Shown here in pieces: positions 29,280 through 38,112 of a stretch of DNA of 57,064 nucleotides. The stretch comes from a virus. A program made the translations under genes and the position numbers. The notes below the pieces were generated by a model. The model was not told where the DNA came from and ran no database searches. It saw only the letters and a program-made list of their open reading frames with translations. Positions within the stretch are counted from its first letter, which is position 1. Each line of letters opens with the position of its first letter. Location of the stretch: the IMG/VR virus record IMGVR_UViG_3300044981_000083, positions 1 to 57,064 of that record. One strand, written 5' to 3'.

Positions 29280-30515
29280 ATGGTTGCCTTCTGGCCAGGA
29301 ATGCTGGGCGCCGGGCTGACGCCGCGCTGGGCGGTGTTGTGGGTAGGGTTGCCGATCTTGGCGGTGCCGCCGCGCATGACGGCGATTGGATGGGTCGGAG
29401 CTTCGTTTCTGGCGTTTGCTGTTCTATCTCTCGCGTGGTCGCCGTTTCCGTTTGATGGTGTTTATGAGTTAGCGGTCTTCGGTGCGGGAGCGCTCGCATT
29501 CTGTCTCGGGTCCAACCTTGAACGGCTCGGTCATGTGTTTTATGGTGCGGCGCTGGGGCTCCTCCCGTCATCCACCATTGCGGTGATCCAATGGTTTCAT
29601 GGTCCGATAGCGGATATCCTGCAACTGACGCCGCATCCGAGCGGGCTGTTCGTCAACGCGAACATGATGGCGGAAGCGAGTGCGTTAGTAGTGTGTGGAC
29701 TGATCGCGACGCATCGGCATTTCACGCTTTGTCGTTACGCGGCAGTGTTTGCAAGCTTGCCAGTTCTCCCGCCGATGCGGCATTCGCAGATAGCGGACCA
29801 TGCCGCCGAACGGCAAAAATCCGCATTCCGTGTCCTTGCGGCGAAACCGATTTTTACGGCAAGCTCATCGGTTATCAGTGCGGTCGCTGTCGCGGCATCT
29901 TTACCCGCACTTATATTCCCGATGCAGCGCGCGTCGATGATCGCTTTGGCGATTGTGGGTATGATCTCCATCGCTTTGATCGCGATCAAAAGACACGCAT
30001 GGAAATGGCACGGCGCTTCAGTCGGTCCCATGATTACGCTGTGCGCGACAGGGCTTTGCACGATTCTCTTTATCGCGCTTTCAAAACCGACGGGATCGTT
30101 GTCTGAACGCTTTGATATCTGGCGCGCTACGCTTTCCGGCCTGACTCCCTTCGGCCACGGCTCCGGTTCGTTCGAGGGCCTGTTTCCGATCTACAGTAAT
30201 GACCTTCTGAATGGCCTCTATCTGCGTCCGCTCTACGCCCACAATGACCTCCTACATCTGGCATTCGAATATGGGATGTTTTCGCTTATTCCCGCCGCGA
30301 TGGCGGCCCTGCTATTGGCTCGCTCGGTATCGCCGCTGCGCTGTGTTCTTGCGGTGTTCGTGATTGTGGGGTTATTCGGGTTTCCGCTTTTCATGCCGGC
30401 GACGTTGTTCTTGGCAAGCATTGTTGCGGGGCATCTTAGTCGCGAGTGGCCTGAGCTTCGCTGGGCTGAACTGTATCGCGGAATATTACGCTACCGAAGG
30501 CTGGGCCACGCTTGA
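29280..30515 (+). CDS. O-antigen ligase/polymerase-like membrane protein
   Basis: The 411-residue protein has about ten hydrophobic spans, with HPSGLFVNANMMAEASALVV and a large external loop ERFDIWRATLSGLTPFGHGSG, then LYAHNDLLHLAFEYG. This is the Wzy/WaaL (O-antigen ligase) pattern, with the conserved periplasmic loop and the H-N-D motif. It would join or polymerise surface polysaccharide in the host inner membrane. An in-frame GTG at 29142 would add 46 residues. Codon use in 29790-29920 differs from the rest. Confidence 0.75.
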   Translation: MVAFWPGMLGAGLTPRWAVLWVGLPILAVPPRMTAIGWVGASFLAFAVLSLAWSPFPFDGVYELAVFGAGALAFCLGSNLERLGHVFYGAALGLLPSSTIAVIQWFHGPIADILQLTPHPSGLFVNANMMAEASALVVCGLIATHRHFTLCRYAAVFASLPVLPPMRHSQIADHAAERQKSAFRVLAAKPIFTASSSVISAVAVAASLPALIFPMQRASMIALAIVGMISIALIAIKRHAWKWHGASVGPMITLCATGLCTILFIALSKPTGSLSERFDIWRATLSGLTPFGHGSGSFEGLFPIYSNDLLNGLYLRPLYAHNDLLHLAFEYGMFSLIPAAMAALLLARSVSPLRCVLAVFVIVGLFGFPLFMPATLFLASIVAGHLSREWPELRWAELYRGILRYRRLGHA

Positions 30516-30804
30516 CCTCGATAAGACGGATGTTGCGAGAAAGTTGTTTCCATTCCGGTCTAACTACAGGGTGGCATCCGCGCATTTATCGTTGAACGGT
30601 CCAAGTGACGCGGCGACCCTGCAAATTCTCGAACGCGCAATTGCGACCGATCCGAACGACATGACCATCCGCGAGGCGATCCTGATCCATCATCTTCGGC
30701 GCGGCGACCGCAAGGAAGCGGAAGCTGCGTTGCTCGACCTCAAGCGCATCGCCCCCTATTCGCCCGTCGCGCGGTCACTCTTACAGGTGCGGCCCGATCC
30801 ATGA
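30424..30804 (+). CDS. TPR-like partner of the O-antigen ligase
   Basis: The protein has about 126 residues from TTG (start uncertain). A hydrophobic N-terminus is followed by TPR-like helices (LQILERAIATDPNDMTIREA, then RKEAEAALLDLKRIAPYSP). Ligase/polymerase proteins of the Wzy type often carry such a C-terminal TPR domain, so this may be the same gene split by a frameshift; its frame overlaps the end of the ligase by about 90 bases. Its stop overlaps the next gene (ATGA). Confidence 0.55.
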   Translation: MRGILVASGLSFAGLNCIAEYYATEGWATLDLDKTDVARKLFPFRSNYRVASAHLSLNGPSDAATLQILERAIATDPNDMTIREAILIHHLRRGDRKEAEAALLDLKRIAPYSPVARSLLQVRPDP

Positions 30805-31256
30805 AGATCAGCAAAAACAGTGCGCGTGGGCTTGTCGTGGCCATGGTATTGGGTATTGCCGCGATGGCGCCCGGCATCTATGGCGCATTCGTTTCGCGTC
30901 TATTTGCCCAGGGCAACCAGTCTGGCGCGTCCGTCGAGGGCATCCCCGTCAATCGCTCGACCGTCAACGGTTCAATCACGATCACCACGGGGAATACCTT
31001 TCAGACAGTATTGGCATCGAATCTCACAACGCAATTCGGCCAAACCGTCACGCCGCGCTACGCGCTCACGATCGAAAATAACAATGCGAGCGACAGTTGC
31101 TGGCTTTATCTTGGGAACGGAATCGCGACGAAAGCGATTTCGATCCTCTTGCTTCCCGGCGGGTCATATACGCGATACTGGCCATTTGTACCTTCCGATC
31201 AAATCCAGGCGACCTGCTCCACGACCTCGGACACGCTGTATGTCGATACGCAATAA
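30801..31256 (+). CDS. Exported beta-rich protein
   Basis: The N-terminal hydrophobic segment of this 151-residue protein (residues 10-37, ending LFAQG) is a signal peptide or anchor. The mature part is Thr/Asn-rich with two cysteines (about 98 and 142) that could form a disulfide bond. It overlaps the S74 fibre gene by 17 bases. No family recognised. Confidence 0.6.
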   Translation: MKISKNSARGLVVAMVLGIAAMAPGIYGAFVSRLFAQGNQSGASVEGIPVNRSTVNGSITITTGNTFQTVLASNLTTQFGQTVTPRYALTIENNNASDSCWLYLGNGIATKAISILLLPGGSYTRYWPFVPSDQIQATCSTTSDTLYVDTQ

Positions 31257-32505
31257 GATATTCGAAGTCGTCGCGGCGCTTCTCGTTTCTGCTTTTCCTG
31301 CGCTTGCCGATGGGATCAGCAATCCTGGAGGCAGTGGCGCGGGCTTGACTCTCACGGTTAATTCAACCGCCGTTTCCGGCGCCACGGCTGGGCAGGCGCT
31401 CTACTCGGATGGCACGAAGCTACAAGCCAGTGGGATTCTCATAGGCAGTGGTGGCAATATCTATGGCGGCTCTGCGGTCGGCTCGACCGTCACCGTCAAC
31501 GGCACTTCGAACGGTTCGCCCTCGGCGGCCTACGTGTTCATCGACACGATCGGCAACAAGGTCTCAATCGGCCAAGCGGTAAACCCGGACGCAAGCCTCA
31601 CGATCTATGGAGGCACCCAGGGCGCACAGACAGTGGCGCCGCCCAATACAGCGCACTTGCACATCGTCGGTCCGGACGGCACCTTCACCGTGATGCTGGT
31701 GGATGATTTCAGTTCCGGCGCTGCTAACGGCAATAATCTCCAGTTTCGCAGGGCGGATGGCACCCTAGCCAGCAAGACCGCGCTGCAAGCCAACGACGTG
31801 ATCGCCAACATCGGCGCTTTAGGTTTCGACGGCACTGCCTATAGCGGTGGACAGGCGAGTATCAGGTTCATCGCGCAGGACAACTGGGTGAACGGTTCGG
31901 ACCACGCTACTTTCATCGACTTCAGGACCACGCCCGCCGGGTCCGTTACGTTGGGTGTGGCCGCGAAGTTATTTGGCTCCGGTGGCTTTTCGATCGGGCC
32001 GACGCCGGTCGATCCCGGCGCGGGCGGCATCTACGCGGCCGGTCAAATCGCCGCGCCCAATATCACCGCAACATCGGCCGGTGTTACTGGCACTGTATGC
32101 TGGACGACCGGCACCGGCGCGTTCACGATCGATACCACCACGACATGCCTCCTTTCGTTGGAAGAGCTAAAAGACAAGCGCGGGCCGATTATAGGCGCCC
32201 TCGATATTGTCAAGCGCCTCGATCCGTTCTGGTTCTCGTGGCGAGAGGGAACCACACAACGCGCTGGCGATACGCAGGTACAGCCCGGTTTCGGTGCGCA
32301 TCAAGTTGCGAGCGTCGATCCGCGGCTCGCTGCCTACGACAAGGACGGCAATCTACGCGGCGTGCGCTACCAGGAAATGACCGCCGTGCTCGCTGCGGCA
32401 CTCAAGGAAGCTGAATTCCGGATTGCTGAACTCGAAAGGAAGGCTATATGGTCCGAGTCGCCGCCGCTTACCTGCTGTATGCCCTCTTTTGCGCCGTTGC
32501 ATTAG
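31240..32505 (+). CDS. Tail fibre/spike with S74 intramolecular chaperone domain
   Basis: The 421-residue protein begins with a signal peptide (VVAALLVSAFPALADG), then Gly/Ser-rich fibre sequence. Residues 310-405 form a Peptidase_S74 chaperone of endosialidase, with LLSLEELKDKRG, DIVKRLDPFWFSW, VRYQEMTAVLAAALKEAEF and a final coiled coil. These domains trimerise fibres and then cut themselves off at a Ser. The usual S-D before the LK motif is S-L here, so self-cleavage may be altered. The end overlaps the next gene by 58 bases. Confidence 0.8.
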   Translation: MSIRNKIFEVVAALLVSAFPALADGISNPGGSGAGLTLTVNSTAVSGATAGQALYSDGTKLQASGILIGSGGNIYGGSAVGSTVTVNGTSNGSPSAAYVFIDTIGNKVSIGQAVNPDASLTIYGGTQGAQTVAPPNTAHLHIVGPDGTFTVMLVDDFSSGAANGNNLQFRRADGTLASKTALQANDVIANIGALGFDGTAYSGGQASIRFIAQDNWVNGSDHATFIDFRTTPAGSVTLGVAAKLFGSGGFSIGPTPVDPGAGGIYAAGQIAAPNITATSAGVTGTVCWTTGTGAFTIDTTTTCLLSLEELKDKRGPIIGALDIVKRLDPFWFSWREGTTQRAGDTQVQPGFGAHQVASVDPRLAAYDKDGNLRGVRYQEMTAVLAAALKEAEFRIAELERKAIWSESPPLTCCMPSFAPLH

Positions 32506-32693
32506 CCGAAGACAAAAACATCCTCGCCGTTATCGAGCCGGCCGATGCGCAGGCGTTAAGCCAAATCATCGACGACCAGTTGCCGCCGCGCTATGGGCGC
32601 ATCGTAGTCGAATGGTTCAATCGTTTGGTCATGCGCCAACAGCAGCGCGATAAGGAATCACTCAAACCTCCTATCGAATCACCCCCGAACTGA
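32448..32693 (+). CDS. Small exported helical protein
   Basis: The 81-residue protein has a signal peptide at residues 1-20 (AAYLLYALFCAVALA-E). The mature part of about 60 residues is helical, with no cysteine. It overlaps the end of the S74 fibre gene in another frame. Function unknown; an exported partner of the surface genes is possible. Confidence 0.6.
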   Translation: MVRVAAAYLLYALFCAVALAEDKNILAVIEPADAQALSQIIDDQLPPRYGRIVVEWFNRLVMRQQQRDKESLKPPIESPPN

Positions 32694-32707
32694 AAGGAAA
32701 CCTCCCA

Positions 32708-32875
32708 ATGCCCAACGATATCGGCGACGTGAAAGGCATCACCGGCACCTCCATGAACCTCAATACGCAGCCGGGTTATGGCGCGGAGAAGCCGTCCGCA
32801 ACCGCCGGCACGGCGAATCCCGGCAATACCAAGCCATCGAAGCCGGCGGAAAAGCCGGTCCCAATGCCGAAGTAA
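32708..32875 (+). CDS. 55-residue Pro/Gly-rich protein
   Basis: The protein is short, low-complexity and probably disordered (many Pro, Lys, Thr, Gly). AAAGGAAACC lies just upstream of the ATG, so translation is likely. It directly precedes the large terminase gene. No function recognised. Confidence 0.6.
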   Translation: MPNDIGDVKGITGTSMNLNTQPGYGAEKPSATAGTANPGNTKPSKPAEKPVPMPK

Positions 32876-32879
32876 TCTC

Positions 32880-34565
32880 ATGCTGCAATCGATCGCCAAC
32901 GCCTATTCCTTTGTGTCCGGCCTCAATGCGGCCGGCATGGCGGCGTTGGACAAGCTCCTCGCTCCCGAGCTCAAGGCACCCTGGCTTCCCGACCCGCGCA
33001 ACGAACCGCAGTTGCAGGCCTACTACTCGGAAGCGGGTCTAATGCTCTACGGCGGGGCGGCCGGCGGGGGCAAGACCGACCTCCTGATCGGGCTTGCCCT
33101 CACCGCTCACCAGAACGCGGTGATTTTCCGAAAACAGAGCACCGACCTTCGGGGCATCGAGGAACGCCTGACCCAGCTTGCCGGCCGCGATGGCTGGAAC
33201 GGCACGCTCAAGACCTTGCGCCGCGATCAGAGGTTGATCGAGCTCGGACACCTCGAAAAGCCGGGTTCGGAGGAAAGCTGGCGCGGTCGGCCCCACGATT
33301 TTATCGGCTTCGACGAGGGCGGCCAACTTTCGAAACACAAGGTCCGCTTTGTTCTGGGCTGGCTGCGCTCGGTCGATCCGAAACAAAGGCGCCGCGCCAT
33401 CATCGCCAGCAACCCTCCGACCGGCGGCGAAGGCGAATGGCTTATCGAATGGTTCGCGCCCTGGCTCGATCCGAAATACGATAAGCCCGCTCTACAGGGT
33501 GAATTGCGCTGGGCGGTGACGGCGCCCGACAAGGACGGCACCACGATCTGGCTTCCTGACGGCTCCCCCATCGTCTTCACTGGGCAGCGCGAGTGGCGCT
33601 ATGCCAGCGAAGCCGAAATCGCTCAGGGCGATTCCAACAATGATGTGGTGCAACCGCAGACGCGCACCTTCATCCAATCGTTGTTGCGAAATAACCCTTA
33701 TCTGGCGAATACCGGCTACCGGGCGCAGATTCAGTTGCTCCCGGAGCCCTTGCGGACCCAGCTTCTCAATGGCGATTTTATTGTTGGGCGGGAAGACCAC
33801 GAATGGCAAGTGATTCCGACGGCCTGGGTAAGGATGGCGCAGGAGCGCTGGAAGCCGAATCCCCCAGTTGGAGCCATGATGACGGCCATCGGTGTCGATG
33901 TGGCTCAAGGGGGTGGCGATCGTACCGTGTTGGCCCCGAGGTTTGGGCCATGGTTTGCGCCGCTTGTCGAGCGGCCTGGAATCTTGACGCCGACCGGTTC
34001 GCATGTTGCGGCCCTTGTGGTTGAGCACCGAAGGGACCGGGCCATCATCGTCATCGACATGGGCGGCGGCTATGGCGGGGCGGTGAAAATGCGATTGAAC
34101 GACAATGGGATTGGCGTTGGCGAGACTATCGAGCACCTGCGGCCCTTCAATGGGGCGAATGCGTCGGACGAACGCTCGAAAGACCGCCAGTTGGGCTTTG
34201 CCAATAAGCGCGCGGAGGCAATGTGGCGATTTCGCGAAGCCCTTGATCCCGATCAGAACGGAGGCTCCCCGATCGCATTACCGCCTGATCCGCAGATTCT
34301 CGGGGATTTGACCGCTCCACGGTGGAAATTGACTCCCCGCGGAATCCAGATCGAGGACAAGGACGAGTTGAAAAAGCCCGAACGGTTGGGACGTTCTCCC
34401 GACAAGGGAGATGCTATCATCCAAGCGTGGTCGGAAGGTGAAAAGGGGTTGGTGCTTGCGGCGAGAAAAGCCGCAAGGATCGGCGACAATAAATCCATGC
34501 CTAAATTTCCACGTTCCGATGATCTTCCGAGCGAGCGCGGCACCGGATGGCTGGGACGGAGTTAG
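32880..34565 (+). CDS. terL: Terminase large subunit
   Basis: The 561-residue protein shows all packaging-motor features: Walker A GGAAGGGKT at 58-66, Walker B FIGFDEGG at 141-148 with the catalytic Glu, and a coupling motif ASNPP at 176-180. The C-terminal RNase H-like nuclease begins with the metal-binding Asp in IGVDVAQGG (340). It powers DNA packaging and cuts headful or site-specific ends. It starts four bases after the preceding stop, and the portal follows without a gap. Confidence 0.95.
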   Translation: MLQSIANAYSFVSGLNAAGMAALDKLLAPELKAPWLPDPRNEPQLQAYYSEAGLMLYGGAAGGGKTDLLIGLALTAHQNAVIFRKQSTDLRGIEERLTQLAGRDGWNGTLKTLRRDQRLIELGHLEKPGSEESWRGRPHDFIGFDEGGQLSKHKVRFVLGWLRSVDPKQRRRAIIASNPPTGGEGEWLIEWFAPWLDPKYDKPALQGELRWAVTAPDKDGTTIWLPDGSPIVFTGQREWRYASEAEIAQGDSNNDVVQPQTRTFIQSLLRNNPYLANTGYRAQIQLLPEPLRTQLLNGDFIVGREDHEWQVIPTAWVRMAQERWKPNPPVGAMMTAIGVDVAQGGGDRTVLAPRFGPWFAPLVERPGILTPTGSHVAALVVEHRRDRAIIVIDMGGGYGGAVKMRLNDNGIGVGETIEHLRPFNGANASDERSKDRQLGFANKRAEAMWRFREALDPDQNGGSPIALPPDPQILGDLTAPRWKLTPRGIQIEDKDELKKPERLGRSPDKGDAIIQAWSEGEKGLVLAARKAARIGDNKSMPKFPRSDDLPSERGTGWLGRS

Positions 34566-36743
34566 ATGGATTACGGCTCGACATCGTCCGATCCGCCTCT
34601 CCCCGGCAACGAAGGGATTGTGCAGGAAGCCCTTGAGCGCTGGAAGGCCTGCAAGGAATTCCAGGGCACCCAGGACGAAAGAACGCGCGAGGATATCAAG
34701 TTCGCCAATGCTGATTCCAGGAACGCTTGGCAGTGGCCGACGAAGATTTATGCGCAGCGCACCGGGGGCGAATCCGAACTGCCGACGCTCACCATAAATA
34801 AGACGAGGGTGCATAACGACCTCATTATCAATGAAATCTCGAAGAATACCTTTTCCCCGAAGGTGCGGCCCACGGCGGGCAAGGCCTCCTATCAATCCGC
34901 GAAAGTGATGGAAAGCCTATTCCGCAGGACGTTCGATATTTCTCGGTTTGGAACGCATAAAAGGAAAGTCTGCGAGCAGCAGGTCGATGGGGGAATTGGG
35001 TACATACTGCTTGAAACTGCATTCATTTCCGAACGGTCGATGGACCAGGATATTTTTTTGAGGGCTTCGACCGATCCCACGGGGGTTTATATCGATCGCT
35101 ATATTCGCCAGCCTGACGGGTCGGACGCAAAATTCGGTTTTGTCTTCGACAATATGCCGCGAAAGGAGTTCAACCGCCGCTACCCGGAATGGAAGGACAA
35201 GGTTGGTGCCGCTCCGCTCGATAGTGCATTTGCAGACTGGCTTTCCGACAAGGAAATCATGCTTTGCAAGTATTGGCGCAAAGAGGAAAAGAAGGACACG
35301 TTAGTCTGGTTCAAACGCGCCGAAACCGGTGATCCGGAACTGAAACTCGCATCCGAGATCAAAAGCGAAAGCGGCCGAGAGATTTTCGACGCCTTGATGG
35401 CGGATATCAAGGAAGGCCGCATCGACGGCAAAACCCGATCGGTGACTAACGACAAAGTGCGGTGGTATCTGATCGCGGGTGACAAGATTGTCGATGAGGG
35501 AGACTGGGCCGGAAAATATATTCCGATCTGCCGTTGCGTCGGTCGTGAACTCGTCATCGATAAGACGCTTGACCGAAAGGGCCATACGCGACCGTTGATC
35601 GACGCCAACCGGATGCTGAATTACTCGAATTCGGTGGCCGTACAATACGTCGCGTCGTCGATGAAATCGCAATGGCTGGCGCCGGCAAGGGCGACGGAGG
35701 GACAAGAACAATGGAAGACGCAAAACGTCGATAATTACGCCGTGATGCTTTATAATGACGTGGATGACGAGGCGCCGGAAAATCTTCAGACTATTGCGCC
35801 TCCGCAGCGCATCGACCCGCCTTCTCCGTCTCTCGGCTGGCTCAAAGTCGCCGAAGACGCCGAAAAGCACATGATGATGATCTCGGGCCAATACCAAGCG
35901 CAGCTCGGGGAAAACGACCAGCAGTCCGCGATTTCTGGCAAAGCCATCAACGAGCGCAAGGAACAGGGCGATACCGCGACCTACCATTTTCCCGAGCACA
36001 TGAGCGACATGCTACGCTTTATTGGCGTGCAGTTGCTCGACCTTTATCCGAAAATTTATGACACCAAGCGTGCCCTTCACGTCATCGGCGAAGACGGCGA
36101 GAAATTCTGGCTCCAAGTCGATCCCAACATGGACGACGTGGTGCAGGAGGTAGCCGAGCAGCGAAACGACGAAGAGGCGATCAAGCTCGCCTTCAATCCG
36201 AAGCTCGGGGAATACGAATGCGTTTCCGACCCGGGACCCGATTATGCTACCCAGCGTCAGGAAGCCTGGAACGCCTTGTCGCAAATCCTCGCTGCAAATA
36301 AAGAACTAGGCGCCGTGTGCGCCGACCTCCTGTTCAAGTACGGGGATTTCGAGGGCGCGGAGGAATTGCGCGAACGGCTGTTGAAGGAAATCAAGGCCAC
36401 CAAGCCCTACCTTTTCAACGACCAGATCGAACCGCAGATGGTGCAGTTGCAGGAGCAGAACAAGCGTTTGATCGCTATCAATTCCGACCTCATGATGAAG
36501 GCTGCGGAATCCAATCTGAAGCTTAGGGGCAGGGATGAACGCCGCGATATCGACGCCTTCAACGCCGACACCAAGCGTCTCGAAATGCAAGTCAACGCGC
36601 TGTCGAAGCTTCTCCTCACCCCGCAGCAGCGGGCGCAGATGGAGCATGAATTGAACGTCGGCGTTCACGAGCATGTGTTCGATATGATCCGCGAGGCCAA
36701 TGCAACGCGGGTACTGGCCGGATTTGACGCGAACCCGGCCTGA
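34566..36743 (+). CDS. Portal protein, P22 type
   Basis: The protein has 725 residues, the size class of P22 gp1. It has the stem-helix region MMMISGQYQAQLGEND followed by QSAISGKAINERKEQGD, and then DMLRFIGVQLLDLYPKIYD, all typical of the P22 portal family. The C-terminal 100 residues are a long helical barrel-like segment. It forms the dodecameric DNA gate at one head vertex. It begins one base after the terminase stop. Confidence 0.92.
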   Translation: MDYGSTSSDPPLPGNEGIVQEALERWKACKEFQGTQDERTREDIKFANADSRNAWQWPTKIYAQRTGGESELPTLTINKTRVHNDLIINEISKNTFSPKVRPTAGKASYQSAKVMESLFRRTFDISRFGTHKRKVCEQQVDGGIGYILLETAFISERSMDQDIFLRASTDPTGVYIDRYIRQPDGSDAKFGFVFDNMPRKEFNRRYPEWKDKVGAAPLDSAFADWLSDKEIMLCKYWRKEEKKDTLVWFKRAETGDPELKLASEIKSESGREIFDALMADIKEGRIDGKTRSVTNDKVRWYLIAGDKIVDEGDWAGKYIPICRCVGRELVIDKTLDRKGHTRPLIDANRMLNYSNSVAVQYVASSMKSQWLAPARATEGQEQWKTQNVDNYAVMLYNDVDDEAPENLQTIAPPQRIDPPSPSLGWLKVAEDAEKHMMMISGQYQAQLGENDQQSAISGKAINERKEQGDTATYHFPEHMSDMLRFIGVQLLDLYPKIYDTKRALHVIGEDGEKFWLQVDPNMDDVVQEVAEQRNDEEAIKLAFNPKLGEYECVSDPGPDYATQRQEAWNALSQILAANKELGAVCADLLFKYGDFEGAEELRERLLKEIKATKPYLFNDQIEPQMVQLQEQNKRLIAINSDLMMKAAESNLKLRGRDERRDIDAFNADTKRLEMQVNALSKLLLTPQQRAQMEHELNVGVHEHVFDMIREANATRVLAGFDANPA

Positions 36744-36846
36744 TCCGGCGCCATTTCTGTCGGCGCGCGCGGCGCGACTGCAAGAGCCGCATCGATAAGT
36801 TCGCCGATCGACTACGAAACCGCAAAAAATAAAGCAGAGCGTAAAA
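36744..36846. other. Gap between portal and XRE gene
   Basis: The 103 bases hold no gene with a normal start. A frame beginning after TGA at 36727 encodes Arg/Lys-rich residues without ATG, GTG or TTG. The last 40 bases are AT-rich and could hold a promoter for the XRE gene. Confidence 0.35.
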
Positions 36847-37215
36847 ATGATCGAAGTGGCACACTCCATTAATTTGGAGCTTCTTGAACAGTTGAAAGAT
36901 CGGGAATACCGTCAAAAGTTCTTTTTGGCGGAATCCTCAGCACAAATTGCTGCGCAACTAATTGCGCTAAGGAAGAAACGTGACCTAAATCAGCAAGAAG
37001 TTGCAGAATTAATCGGTACTCAACAGCCTGCAATTTCTCGCATCGAAAAGGCTGACTATCAAAGCTGGAGCTTTAGCATTCTGCGCAAGATTGCCGGCGC
37101 CCTTGATGCGCGTATTCGCGTCTTAATAGAACCTTCTGAGGATATTATTGCCGCGCCTGATGATATCAGTTCACTCGGTCTTCTCGCCAAGATTTCTGCT
37201 GGGCTCGCTGAATGA
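36847..37215 (+). CDS. XRE-family regulator (HigA-antitoxin-like)
   Basis: Residues 33-85 of this 122-residue protein are a full XRE helix-turn-helix (AQLIALRKKRDLNQQEVAEL, then TQQPAISRIEKADY). The N-terminal helix (1-30) is as in HigA-like antitoxins. No toxin is beside it. Its DNA is distinctly more AT-rich than the portal and scaffold genes, and it sits between them in the late block, so it looks like a later insertion (moron). It overlaps the next gene by four bases. Confidence 0.82.
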   Translation: MIEVAHSINLELLEQLKDREYRQKFFLAESSAQIAAQLIALRKKRDLNQQEVAELIGTQQPAISRIEKADYQSWSFSILRKIAGALDARIRVLIEPSEDIIAAPDDISSLGLLAKISAGLAE

Positions 37216-37490
37216 GCGACTTCGCCGAAGAACTGAGGATCATCGCCCACGACCGTCCGCGCTTGAAAGAGCGCGAATGTGCGTTGCTGAATCTTGCCGC
37301 CGATACGGTCGATGAACTGGAACGGTCGCAGCAGGCTTTGATCAAGGCTCAGCAGCGCGAAATCGAGATGAACAACAGGCTGCTTGCCATCCAAGCGCAG
37401 TTGATGCGCGCGAGCTTGGCTCCCATGTCGGGGAGAGTAACCGTCATCGGCTACAATCCGTCGTGGATCATGTGGGGGCAGGCAAAATGA
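37212..37490 (+). CDS. Small coiled-coil protein of the head module
   Basis: Residues 5-68 of this 92-residue protein form a coiled coil (DELERSQQALIKAQQREIEM). The C-terminus ends with Trp-rich NPSWIMWGQAK. It is coupled to both neighbours by ATGA overlaps. A scaffold or head-assembly accessory role is possible from position only. Confidence 0.65.
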   Translation: MSDFAEELRIIAHDRPRLKERECALLNLAADTVDELERSQQALIKAQQREIEMNNRLLAIQAQLMRASLAPMSGRVTVIGYNPSWIMWGQAK

Positions 37491-38104
37491 AAGTCGCCGC
37501 CAATGTCAAGGACCTCGCCCATCGGATCACGCGAGAATTCCACGATATGACTCCGGACCAGGAGATCAAGCGAGTTTATCCCGATGCTGAGCGGTTCGTA
37601 CGGCAAAATTGGAAAAGCTTCATTGATGCCGCCCGCAAGATGATCGCGGAGCATAGGGGCGAGGAATTTCTGATCATCAACGGCGAGAAGATCGATAAGG
37701 CCGAAGCGATGGCGCTTCTCAAGGGCCTCTATCACGAAGCCGAAGAATGCGCCGGCGAGTTTCACGGCAAGAACCGTTCCGAGAAATTCCGCGCGAACTG
37801 GCCGGATGAAACTCTCTTCGCCAAGGCGAACTGGAAAAGCTTCGTCCAGGAAGCGCGCCGGAAGTATGCAGGGAAACTTGGCGATCTGCAGGTTCCCGAA
37901 GCCGAAAAGCGGCGAATCCATCTTGCCCTTGTCATCGAGCACGAAATCGCCGGCGGCCGGGAAAAAGACGCGAGGCTCCAACTCGCCCCCAATACCCAGC
38001 AGTTCGAGGGTGACAAATACGAAAACCGCAAGATACTTGAAAAGTTCGGCAAGCAGCCGGACTCGCTCAAGGACTTGCTGATGACTTCGACCCGCTTTCA
38101 CTGA
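37487..38104 (+). CDS. Conserved-type head-module protein
   Basis: This 205-residue, highly charged helical protein contains an internal near-repeat: FVRQNWKSFIDAARKM at about 45 and FAKANWKSFVQEARRKY at about 115, each about 16 residues. It lies between portal and scaffold. I recognise no family; the duplicated NWKSF unit may be a dimer-like fold within one chain. Confidence 0.65.
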   Translation: MKVAANVKDLAHRITREFHDMTPDQEIKRVYPDAERFVRQNWKSFIDAARKMIAEHRGEEFLIINGEKIDKAEAMALLKGLYHEAEECAGEFHGKNRSEKFRANWPDETLFAKANWKSFVQEARRKYAGKLGDLQVPEAEKRRIHLALVIEHEIAGGREKDARLQLAPNTQQFEGDKYENRKILEKFGKQPDSLKDLLMTSTRFH

Positions 38105-38112
38105 GGACGCAC

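Noticed and set aside
34278-34895. Minus-strand frame of about 205 codons across the terminase end
   Set aside because: Mirror of terminase/portal coding; no ribosome-binding site or motif.
35301-35999. Minus-strand frame of about 230 codons inside the portal gene
   Set aside because: Shadow of a strongly supported gene.
36847-37490. Toxin-antitoxin pair
   Set aside because: The XRE protein resembles an antitoxin, but the neighbouring gene is a coiled-coil head protein, not a toxin.
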